Shown piece by piece: positions 1 through 7,577 of a stretch of DNA of 64,000 nucleotides; within the stretch, counting starts at the first letter, position 1; each line of letters opens with the position of its first letter. The position numbers were made by a program, and so were the translations under genes. The DNA comes from Guopingia tenuis (GTDB lineage Bacteria > Bacillota > Clostridia > Christensenellales > Christensenellaceae). The notes under the pieces are model-generated. The model was given only the letters and a program-made list of their open reading frames with translations, had not been told where the DNA came from and ran no database searches. The DNA is taken from the NCBI RefSeq assembly GCF_014384805.1, contig NZ_JACRSS010000001.1, positions 806,001 through 870,000 on the forward strand, given 5' to 3'.

Positions 1-1757
1 CCACGGGCGGCGTAATTCTCGGCAAGGATGGGTTAAAAGAGGCGTATTTGACCGGCAAAGGCAAAATCACCCTGCGGGCAAAAACTGAGCTGGAACATCT
101 CAAGAACGGAAAGACCCGCATCGTCATCACCGAGCTTCCCTATGAGATCCGGGAATCCGCCATGCTGAAAAAGATTCAGGTGCTGCGGATGACCAAAAAG
201 GAGATGTTTGGCGGCATTACCGATGTCCGCAGCGAAACCGACCGGACGGGAATCCGGGCGGTTATCGAGCTGAAAAGCGGCGTAGACGCGGAAAAGGTGC
301 TGGACTGCCTCTTCAAATATTCGGATATGCAGATCACTTATGGCATCAATATGATGGCGATTGCCGACGGGCAGCCCAAGCTCCTGGGTCTGCTCAGCCT
401 GCTGGATTACTATATCGCCCATCAGCGCCGCGTCGTCACCAACCGGGTCAACTTCGATATTGAACAGGCCCAGGAAAAGGAACACAAGCTGGCCGGCCTG
501 ATTATCGCCGTCACCAACATCGACCTGGTCATCCAGATCATCCGTTCATCGGCCAACACCAAAGAGGCCAAATCTCGGCTTATGGAGGAACTGTCCATCA
601 CCGGCGTTCAGGCCCAGGCGATTTTGGATCTGCGCCTGGCCCGGCTGACCCAGCTGGAAGTGGATACCCTGCAAAAGGAATATGCCCAAGTGGTGGCCCT
701 GCTGGCCGAGCTCAATGAAATTCTCGCCTCGCCCGGCAAGCTGGACGGTGTAATCATCGGGGAAATGCAGGAGATCCGCTCCAAGTTCAACATCAAGCGC
801 CGCACGCCCCTCTCGGCAGACAGCGCCGATATCGTCATTGACGAGGATCATTTCAAGGTCGTGGAAGAATGCTCGGTCATCTATACCAAGGGCGGGAATT
901 TGAAGCGCATGAGCAAAAAATCCCTGGGCAAGGGGGCCGACGCCGGGGAGATCGAATATAAAAACCAGCCGCGGCAGGTGATTGAAACGAACACGGACGC
1001 CAAGCTCCAGCTCTTCACCAACCGGGGCAACCTCTATACCATCGATGTGGCCGCTATCAAAGAGGCCAAATGGAAGGATGCAGGCAACACCATCAATTCC
1101 CTGCTGGCAGGTATGGAAAAGGGAGAAACCGTGCTGACCGTTCTCTCCCCCGGCCCGGGCCGACTGCTCACGGTCACCCGTTCGGGCCTGGTGAAGCTCA
1201 CCGACCGGGAAGAATTCAACACCCGCAAGAGCAAAATTCTCGCCTGTGGTTTGAAAGAGGGCGACGAGCTTCTCCTTATTGAGCCGGAGGATATGGACCG
1301 TCCCAGCCTGCTTCTCGTCACGGAAAAGGGCATGTCCATTCGGTTCTCCAAAGAGGAGATCAGCCTGCAGGGCAAAAACGCCAAGGGTGTGGGCGGCATC
1401 AAGCTGGCCGCTGGGGATCAACTCGTTCTGGCCAGCCAGGTGAGCGATGAAGGCCGGGTGTATGTATTCACCGAACAGGGCTTTGGCAAGGAAACGGATA
1501 TTGGAGAATACGAAATCCAGGGCCGCAACGGCAAGGGGCTTAAGACCTTCTTCTGGGCCAAGAGCGGTGCCAACGGGACTCGTCTGATCTCAGCATTCTA
1601 TGTCAACCCTCCGGCGGCTTTCCGTCTGCGCACCAGAACCGGCCAGACTTACGACGTGGTTTCCGCGGATATTCCGGCAGACGCCCGCTATGGCAAGGGA
1701 TCGCAGCTGGTTCCCGCTATGCTGGGAGATACAGTAGAAGCCGTGGAATGCCTCTAA
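1..1757 (+). CDS. type IIA DNA topoisomerase subunit A (GyrA/ParC family), 3' part
   Basis: The reading frame is open from base 3, so the gene begins before the window; the TTG at 48 is internal. The first visible residues (TGGVILGKDG, then AYLTGKG) are the conserved tower/C-gate entry region of GyrA/ParC. The coiled-coil C-gate follows (ILDLRLARLTQLE), then a beta-pinwheel C-terminal domain of repeated blades. The enzyme breaks and rejoins DNA as a heterotetramer with a GyrB/ParE partner. The GyrA box, needed for wrapping and negative supercoiling, is degenerate: QGRNGKG instead of Q(R/K)RGG(R/K)G. That leaves GyrA versus topoisomerase IV or a second clostridial paralogue open. The ATPase partner is not in the window. 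Confidence 0.93.
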   Translation, partial: TGGVILGKDGLKEAYLTGKGKITLRAKTELEHLKNGKTRIVITELPYEIRESAMLKKIQVLRMTKKEMFGGITDVRSETDRTGIRAVIELKSGVDAEKVLDCLFKYSDMQITYGINMMAIADGQPKLLGLLSLLDYYIAHQRRVVTNRVNFDIEQAQEKEHKLAGLIIAVTNIDLVIQIIRSSANTKEAKSRLMEELSITGVQAQAILDLRLARLTQLEVDTLQKEYAQVVALLAELNEILASPGKLDGVIIGEMQEIRSKFNIKRRTPLSADSADIVIDEDHFKVVEECSVIYTKGGNLKRMSKKSLGKGADAGEIEYKNQPRQVIETNTDAKLQLFTNRGNLYTIDVAAIKEAKWKDAGNTINSLLAGMEKGETVLTVLSPGPGRLLTVTRSGLVKLTDREEFNTRKSKILACGLKEGDELLLIEPEDMDRPSLLLVTEKGMSIRFSKEEISLQGKNAKGVGGIKLAAGDQLVLASQVSDEGRVYVFTEQGFGKETDIGEYEIQGRNGKGLKTFFWAKSGANGTRLISAFYVNPPAAFRLRTRTGQTYDVVSADIPADARYGKGSQLVPAMLGDTVEAVECL

Positions 1758-1783
1758 CCTGCTTTCTTTAAAAAGAAAGCAGG
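1758..1783 (+). terminator. perfect 11-bp hairpin just after the topoisomerase stop codon
   Basis: CCTGCTTTCTT and AAGAAAGCAGG pair around a 4-base loop, starting one base after the stop codon. No T-run follows, so it may act as a 3' stability element rather than a full terminator. Confidence 0.55.
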
Positions 1784-1836
1784 CAGAACATTTACAGGCG
1801 GTTATCCTTTTCCCTGTTTTTAATCAATACCCTTTG

Positions 1837-1868
1837 CGGCAGAGAATTTCCATCTCTGCCGAATTTTT
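1837..1868 (+). terminator. intrinsic terminator of the topoisomerase gene
   Basis: CGGCAGAGA pairs with TCTCTGCCG (7-base loop) and is followed by AATTTTTTC. Confidence 0.8.
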
Positions 1869-2068
1869 TCTATAAGAAAGAGAAGGCAAAAAAAGTTTAT
1901 CAGAGTTCTTTCTTCTCCATTTTTCCCAATCGTTGAGAGTACACGCCAATTGACAATGAAATTAACATTTTGTATCATTTTCCTATTCCAAAATCCGCCC
2001 AGCACAGCGATAGCCGGCTTTGCTGTCCATACTTTCCCGGCAACGGCCCAGTCCCCTCTCCAACAGCA

Positions 2069-2104
2069 AAAAAACTGCGATTCTCTTGCACTTTGCAGTT
2101 TTTT
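2069..2104 (+). terminator. second terminator-like hairpin, bidirectional
   Basis: AAAAAACTGC and GCAGTTTTTT pair across a 16-base loop. The A and T arms allow termination on either strand. The rest of 1870-2190 holds no gene I can support. Confidence 0.55.
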
Positions 2105-2194
2105 CGGTTCTTGTGGGTTTTATCAGAACTCCTCGTTTTTGCAGAGGAAAACGACTGCCTCCGCAATCGGCTGTATTTTTTATTATCCATACAA

Positions 2195-2226
2195 AAAGAG
2201 AATTGGCATCCCCGCCAATTCTCTTT
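2195..2226 (-). terminator. terminator of the division/cell-wall operon
   Basis: AAAGAGAATTGG pairs with CCAATTCTCTTT (12 bp, 8-base loop). On the minus strand the stem ends in a T-run. It lies 21 bp after the ftsW stop. Confidence 0.85.
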
Positions 2227-2247
2227 ATTTCCAAAATACTCCCGCGT

Positions 2248-3630
2248 CTAAGTTCGTCTTTGCTCCCGCTCCTGACGCTCTTTGCGCCGGCGTTCAGCTT
2301 CCTCCGCAAAGGCAATAGGGGCTTTTTCCGTTCCCGCCTCTCTGTTTTTTCTCCTGCGGGGCGCCTCGGGTTCTTCCCCGGCGGATTCATCCCTGCGCCG
2401 CACACGCACCTCGCCCGTCTCCTTCACGGGCACAACGGGCGCACAGTGCCGGGATACGTTCAGCATAATACCCACCATAGACATAAAAATGATGACACCC
2501 GAACCGCCATAGCTGATAAAGGGCAAGACCACGCCCGTTGGCGGGATCAGGCCCACATTTACGCCGATATTCACGATCACCTGAATGGCGATCATGGCAA
2601 CCGCGCCCGTGGCAAGCAGCATGCCCGTCAGATCCGGCGCCCGCATCGCCACGACTACGCCCCGCCAGATCAGGATGCCAAACAGAGCCAGCACCGCCAG
2701 GCAGCCGACAAAGCCCAGCTCCTCTGCAATGATGGCGAAAATAAAATCCGATTCCCGATAGGGCAGATACAGCAGCTTCTGCATGCTGTTGCCCAGGCCG
2801 CGGCCAAAAAATCCCCCGGAACCGATGGAATAGAGAGACTGCTTGAGCTGCCAGTTGCTGGAAGGATCGGCAAGGGCCTCCAGACGGTCGGCCCGATAGG
2901 ACTCTTTGGCCACCAACAGCAGCACCGCCGCCAATCCCACGGCAACAATAATCCCCAAATGGGGCAGCCGGGCGCCCCCCACCATCAGCAGGCTCAAAAC
3001 CAGAGCCACAATGCAGATAATGGCGCTGAAATTCGGCTGGAAATAGATGATGGCGCAGACCATCAAAAGCAGCATCAGATAGGGAAACAGCCCTTTAAAC
3101 TGCTTGACCCGCCGGGGATCCTTTCCGATGGAGCAGGCCAGAAAGATGATGAGGGCCATTTTCATGATTTCCGAAGGCTGAATACTGATGCCCACGTTGA
3201 TCCACCGCCGCGAACCGTTGATGTTCACGCCAATGGGCGAATACACCAGGGCCAGGGAAATGAGCCCCAGGACCAGAATGATCCAATAGGGCCGTATTTT
3301 CTCCAGCGGCTTCATCCAGGGATGCTTCTCCACGGGGAAGCGCAGATAGTTTTTATAGTCAAAAAACATGAAAAACAGCGTCAAAACTGCGCCGATTCCA
3401 ACGCAGATCAGCTGCTTGACAAAATAGTATTCCGCACCCTGCTCTTTGGTTTCCGCCATATAATAGCTGGCGGAAAACACCATCACCAGGCCAAAACAGA
3501 CAAGAAGTACCAACGTCACGATCATGGCGTAATCAAAGGTGTTTTTATATTGTACCTGTTTGCGCACCCGGACGGGCTGCCGCCGGGACGAATTTTTCCG
3601 TCTTTCGTGAAGCGATACGACCTTATTCAA
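2248..3630 (-). CDS. ftsW: FtsW/SEDS-family peptidoglycan polymerase
   Basis: A SEDS glycosyltransferase that polymerises lipid II into glycan strands at the septum together with a class B penicillin-binding protein. The 460-residue protein has a basic cytoplasmic head (about 1-30), about ten membrane spans, the conserved region around NGSRRWI, and the late PTGVVLPFISYGGSG signature of FtsW/RodA/SpoVE. The C-terminus is an unusually long charged Arg/Glu tail (about 395-460). The start is a TTG with GAGGAAAT just upstream. The gene is last in the cluster, 11 bp after murD and before a strong terminator. SpoVE is the alternative, but linkage to mraY-murD favours FtsW. Confidence 0.92.
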   Translation of the reverse strand: MNKVVSLHERRKNSSRRQPVRVRKQVQYKNTFDYAMIVTLVLLVCFGLVMVFSASYYMAETKEQGAEYYFVKQLICVGIGAVLTLFFMFFDYKNYLRFPVEKHPWMKPLEKIRPYWIILVLGLISLALVYSPIGVNINGSRRWINVGISIQPSEIMKMALIIFLACSIGKDPRRVKQFKGLFPYLMLLLMVCAIIYFQPNFSAIICIVALVLSLLMVGGARLPHLGIIVAVGLAAVLLLVAKESYRADRLEALADPSSNWQLKQSLYSIGSGGFFGRGLGNSMQKLLYLPYRESDFIFAIIAEELGFVGCLAVLALFGILIWRGVVVAMRAPDLTGMLLATGAVAMIAIQVIVNIGVNVGLIPPTGVVLPFISYGGSGVIIFMSMVGIMLNVSRHCAPVVPVKETGEVRVRRRDESAGEEPEAPRRRKNREAGTEKAPIAFAEEAERRRKERQEREQRRT

Positions 3631-3641
3631 ATTTCCTCACC

Positions 3642-4988
3642 TCAAAGCTCGGCGACCAGTTCCTTGAACACATCGCCCCGCTGCTCAAAATTATCAAACA
3701 TATCCCAGCTGGCGCATGCCGGCGACAGCAGGACGTTTCCCCCGCATTTTGCCGCAGCACTGGCCTTTTTCACGGCATCCGCAAAGTCCTCTGCCAGAAT
3801 CACTTGCCTAAATCCCGCCTTTTTCGCCGCTGCCTCCAGCTTATCCCGCGTCGCTCCCAGGAGGACAACGTCGGTGATCTGCGGCGTAAAGGCCGCAAAC
3901 ATCTCGTCAAATTCGCTGTGCTTGTCATATCCGCCCAAGATGAGCACGGTGGGCGCCGTCATGGCCTCAATGGCCTTGATGGTCGCATCCGGATTCGTCC
4001 CTTTGGAATCATTGATATAGCGCACGCCGTTCACTTCCCGGACAAATTCAATGCGATGCTCCACCCCCGGGAAGGTTCGCAGCGTTTTTGCGATGGCCTC
4101 GCCGGAGATCCCCATGGCTTTTGCCAGGCACACCGCCGCCAGAGCGTTTTCCAGGTTATGGGCGCCCGGAATTTTCACATCCGCCGCCGGGCAGATCTCC
4201 TCGCTCTTTCCATCCATGGTAAATACTATGCGGCCATCCCGCAAAAAAGCACCCTCCCCCGGCTCTGCCGTCCGGCTGAACCAGAGCAGACGGGAATGGA
4301 TATTCGCCGCCTGGGCCCGGGTGATCTCATTATCCCAATTCAAAACCGCGAAGTCTCCCTCCGTCTGGTTTTCAAATTCCCGCATCTTGCAGGCTGTATA
4401 ATACTCCATGGTTCCAAAACGGTCCATGTGGTCCTCGGTCACGTTCAGAAGCGCCGCCGCCCGGGGCCGGAAATCACGAATGGTTTCCAGCTGGAGGGCC
4501 GCCACCTCGGCAACGATGATATCGCCGGGTTTTGTCTCCATAGACGCGTCGCAGATGGGCACGCCGATATTTCCCAGCACATAGGTATTCCGCCCGCCAT
4601 TCTTGAAAATTTCGCCTGTCAGGGCGGTGGTGGTGGTCTTTCCGTTGGTTCCGCTGATGCAGACGAATTCGGCCTTTGCCGTCAGATATCCCAGCTCGAT
4701 TTCCGAGAGAACCGGCTTTCCCGCCTCTTTCGCCTTTTCGATAAATTCCTGCTTTATGGGCACCCCCGGGCTCATGATGAGAATTTCCGCCTCCTTCACG
4801 GCCTCCATGGGGTCTTTGCCGAGAAAATCCCGCGCCCCCTTGTCAAAAAGGCTGTCCAACTGAAAATGCTCCGCCGTCTTGCGGTCATAGAGAAGCACTT
4901 CCGCTCCCAGTTTTAACAGAAGATGGGCGGCGGAGATCCCGCTTTTCGCCATGCCCACTACCAACACTTTTTTCCCTTGAAATTCCAT
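3642..4988 (-). CDS. murD: UDP-N-acetylmuramoyl-L-alanine--D-glutamate ligase
   Basis: Cytoplasmic Mur ligase adding D-glutamate to UDP-MurNAc-L-Ala at the expense of ATP. It is 448 residues, normal for MurD. An N-terminal Rossmann-like UDP-binding domain (VLVVGMAKSGISAA) precedes the ATP loop SGTNGKTTTTALTG near residue 113. The central motif NVTEDHMDRFG follows, and the C-terminal domain contains NDSKGTNPDAT and LLSPACASWDMF, both MurD hallmarks. The ATG is preceded by GAGGAAG. It lies 16 bp after mraY. Confidence 0.96.
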   Translation of the reverse strand: MEFQGKKVLVVGMAKSGISAAHLLLKLGAEVLLYDRKTAEHFQLDSLFDKGARDFLGKDPMEAVKEAEILIMSPGVPIKQEFIEKAKEAGKPVLSEIELGYLTAKAEFVCISGTNGKTTTTALTGEIFKNGGRNTYVLGNIGVPICDASMETKPGDIIVAEVAALQLETIRDFRPRAAALLNVTEDHMDRFGTMEYYTACKMREFENQTEGDFAVLNWDNEITRAQAANIHSRLLWFSRTAEPGEGAFLRDGRIVFTMDGKSEEICPAADVKIPGAHNLENALAAVCLAKAMGISGEAIAKTLRTFPGVEHRIEFVREVNGVRYINDSKGTNPDATIKAIEAMTAPTVLILGGYDKHSEFDEMFAAFTPQITDVVLLGATRDKLEAAAKKAGFRQVILAEDFADAVKKASAAAKCGGNVLLSPACASWDMFDNFEQRGDVFKELVAEL

Positions 4989-5004
4989 TGATTCTTCCTC
5001 GCTG

Positions 5005-5979
5005 TTATACCAGCATCCACAGCGTCAGCAAGCAGGTGACTGCCGTGATAATCATATAGACAGAGACAATCTTCGTCTCGTGAACGCCCTTCATCTCAAA
5101 GTGATGGTGCAGCGGCGCCATCAGGAAGATGCGCTTCTTGTTGCGCAGCTTATAACTCCCCACCTGCAGAATGCAGGATACACTGGAGGCCACGTACATC
5201 AGCCCCATCACCGGAATGAGGATCTGCAGCCGGGAGATAATCGCCATCATCACAACCGCGCCGCCCAGGAAGAAAGCGCCGGTATCCCCCATAAAGACCT
5301 TGGCCGGATAGGTGTTATAGCGCAGAAAACCCAAAATGCCGCCGGTCACAGCCCCGGCAAAGATCATCATATCCTTTGCCCACACATTCGCCGCCAAAAG
5401 CCCCAGGAAAATCAGGCAATAGGTAGCCGTATTGATGAGAGTCACCCCGCCGGCCAGACCATCCAGCCCGTCCGTCAAGTTGACGCTGTTGGTGAGGGCC
5501 ATGATGACAAACACGGTAAAGGGGATATACCAGATGCCCAGATCCCACTCCACGTTTGCGATGGGAACAAAGAGCTTGGAGCCAATGGCCGGGTCTTTAT
5601 ACGCAAAAATCGCGATCAGAACCGCGAACAGGAACTGCATCGCCAGCTTCTGCCAGGGCCGCAGGCCCAGGGAACGGTGCTTCAAGACGATGATCAGGTC
5701 GTCAATCAGGCCGATCAGGCCATAAGCCAGGGCGCCGATCATGGCAAACCAGAGATAGCGGCTTTCCTCCCGGAGGAAGATAATGGCCACCGCCAGGACT
5801 CCCAGCGTAATAAAAATACCGCCCATGGTGGGGGTTCCCGCTTTGGAAAGGTGCGATTTCGGCCCATCCTCGCGGATCTGCTGGCCCGCCTTGAGCCTCC
5901 GAAGAACGGGGATCAAAAAGTGGCCGGCCCCCAGAGCGGTGACAAATGAGATCAATATGACCAAAATGAGTGTCTGCAT
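5005..5979 (-). CDS. mraY: phospho-N-acetylmuramoyl-pentapeptide-transferase
   Basis: Integral membrane enzyme joining phospho-MurNAc-pentapeptide to undecaprenyl phosphate to make lipid I. The 324-residue protein has about ten membrane spans. Family motifs are present: SKAGTPTMGG, the Mg-binding NLTDGLDGLA loop, FMGDTGAF, and the APLHHHFE histidine motif near the C-terminus. The RBS is AAGGAAG, 7 bases before ATG. It is first of three genes (mraY-murD-ftsW) behind its own promoter at 6025-6053. Confidence 0.97.
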   Translation of the reverse strand: MQTLILVILISFVTALGAGHFLIPVLRRLKAGQQIREDGPKSHLSKAGTPTMGGIFITLGVLAVAIIFLREESRYLWFAMIGALAYGLIGLIDDLIIVLKHRSLGLRPWQKLAMQFLFAVLIAIFAYKDPAIGSKLFVPIANVEWDLGIWYIPFTVFVIMALTNSVNLTDGLDGLAGGVTLINTATYCLIFLGLLAANVWAKDMMIFAGAVTGGILGFLRYNTYPAKVFMGDTGAFFLGGAVVMMAIISRLQILIPVMGLMYVASSVSCILQVGSYKLRNKKRIFLMAPLHHHFEMKGVHETKIVSVYMIITAVTCLLTLWMLV

Positions 5980-6024
5980 ACAAAAACTTCCTTTTTCCTA
6001 TGTCAAATATTATACCCAGGGTTT

Positions 6025-6053
6025 ATTATACAATGACACAGGCTGTTAATCAA
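6025..6053 (-). promoter_or_regulatory. sigma-A promoter for mraY-murD-ftsW
   Basis: On the minus strand TTGATT, a 17-bp spacer, then a perfect TATAAT. It lies in the 129-bp gap between murE and mraY, where murF usually sits. Confidence 0.75.
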
Positions 6054-6108
6054 CCGGAGAAACTGCTTTTGCCCTCCTTCACGGCCGTTTCCCCGGCGTT
6101 TTTATCCT

Positions 6109-7551
6109 TCAGCGCCCCAGCTCGGCAAGCAGCTCCTCGACAATGACCTTTTCGTCAAAGGGATGCTTGACCCCGCGGATCTCCTGATAATCCTCGTGGC
6201 CCTTGCCCGCCAGAACGATCACATCATCCTTCTGGGCATGCTCCAGTGCATAGCGGATGGCGTCTCTGCGGTTTTCGATCACAACATGGTTATCCTTTTT
6301 CATGCCCGCGAGAATCTGGCCGATGATCTCCATGGGTTCTTCAAACCGCGGGTTATCCGACGTGACGATAGCAAGGTCCGCCAATCGCTCGGCAATCTCG
6401 CCCATAATCGGCCGCTTCAGGTTATCCCGGTTGCCGCCGCAGCCGAACACACATACAATCCGCCCCCTGGCAAATCCGCGGACGGTTTTCAGTGTGCTTT
6501 CCAGGCTGTCCGGTGTATGGCAGTAATCCAGAATCACGCTGTAGTCCCCCCCGTGGGTATCCAGCTGCTGAAACCGGCCGGGAACATTTTTCACGGCCAG
6601 AAGCCCCAGCTTAATGTGCATCATGTCCACCCCCAGCATAAAGCTGATGGTGATTGCCGAAAGAGCGTTATAGACGCTGAACATTCCGGGGATATTCATG
6701 AGAATGGGCAGGGTCGCCCCGCTGGTTTTCATGATAAACCGACAGCCGTCAGTTCCCAGCTGGATATCCCGGGCCATGACATCCGCTTCGCCTTTGGCGC
6801 TATAGGTATTGACTTTCCCGGCCGCCGCCTTTCTCATAAAATCCCCATGAGGATCGTCGATATTGATGGCGGAATTTTGGCTGGCGGCAAACAGCAGAGC
6901 CTTGGCTGCCTGATAATTTTCAAAATTGCCGTGGAAGTCCAGATGATCCTGGGTGAGATTGGTAAACACCGCTCCGGCAAACGCAATGCCGAACACCCGT
7001 TTCAAAACCAGAGAATGGGAGGAAACCTCCATCACTACCGTATCCACTCCATCGTCTGCCATCTCCCGGAGGAGTTTATGCAGATCCATGGATTCCGGCG
7101 TCGTCCGCTCGGTATGCAGAACCCGGTCCCCGATCATATTCTGGATGGTTCCCAGCAGGCCGACTTTGCTCCCCTCCTGCTCAAAAATGCTCTTGAGCAT
7201 ATAGGTTGTGGAGGTCTTTCCGTTGGTGCCCGTGACGCCCACCATGCGCAGCTGCCGCGCCGGATGGCCATAAAAGGCGGCAGACAGCAGCGCCATACCT
7301 TCCCGGCCGTCCTCTACAATGATCTGGCTTACTCCCTCGATCTCCTGCGGCTCACTCACCATGAGACATACCGCGCCCTGCTCCACAGCCTTTTTGGCAT
7401 ATTGATGGCCGTCCGTGGCAAAACCCTTGATGCAGAAGAACAGGTCGCCCGGCTGCACCTTTCTCGAGTCATACTGCATGCCCCGAATTTCGATGTCCGT
7501 ATTTCCTGTCACTCGGCACGGGATATCCCGCACCAGTTCGCGCAATTTCAT
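6109..7551 (-). CDS. murE: UDP-MurNAc-tripeptide synthetase, probably meso-DAP adding
   Basis: Mur ligase adding the third stem-peptide residue. The ATP loop VTGTNGKTSTTYM lies near residue 108; the substrate motif is HTERTTPES. The C-terminal SDNPRFEEP contains DNPR, which in characterised MurE enzymes marks meso-diaminopimelate rather than lysine. LAGKGHEDYQ is the usual late motif. The chosen ATG at 7551 has GAGG 8 bases upstream and gives 480 residues; longer starts overlap the preceding gene. A small oddity is DYCHTPDSL where most relatives have DYAHTPDSL. Confidence 0.95.
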   Translation of the reverse strand: MKLRELVRDIPCRVTGNTDIEIRGMQYDSRKVQPGDLFFCIKGFATDGHQYAKKAVEQGAVCLMVSEPQEIEGVSQIIVEDGREGMALLSAAFYGHPARQLRMVGVTGTNGKTSTTYMLKSIFEQEGSKVGLLGTIQNMIGDRVLHTERTTPESMDLHKLLREMADDGVDTVVMEVSSHSLVLKRVFGIAFAGAVFTNLTQDHLDFHGNFENYQAAKALLFAASQNSAINIDDPHGDFMRKAAAGKVNTYSAKGEADVMARDIQLGTDGCRFIMKTSGATLPILMNIPGMFSVYNALSAITISFMLGVDMMHIKLGLLAVKNVPGRFQQLDTHGGDYSVILDYCHTPDSLESTLKTVRGFARGRIVCVFGCGGNRDNLKRPIMGEIAERLADLAIVTSDNPRFEEPMEIIGQILAGMKKDNHVVIENRRDAIRYALEHAQKDDVIVLAGKGHEDYQEIRGVKHPFDEKVIVEELLAELGR

Positions 7552-7577
7552 ATTTTCATCCTCTTTATCTTTCCCCG

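Noticed and set aside
2020..4020. Long plus-strand open frame opposite ftsW and murD
   Set aside because: Composition is His/Gln/Arg-rich antisense noise; the minus-strand genes have family motifs and ribosome sites.
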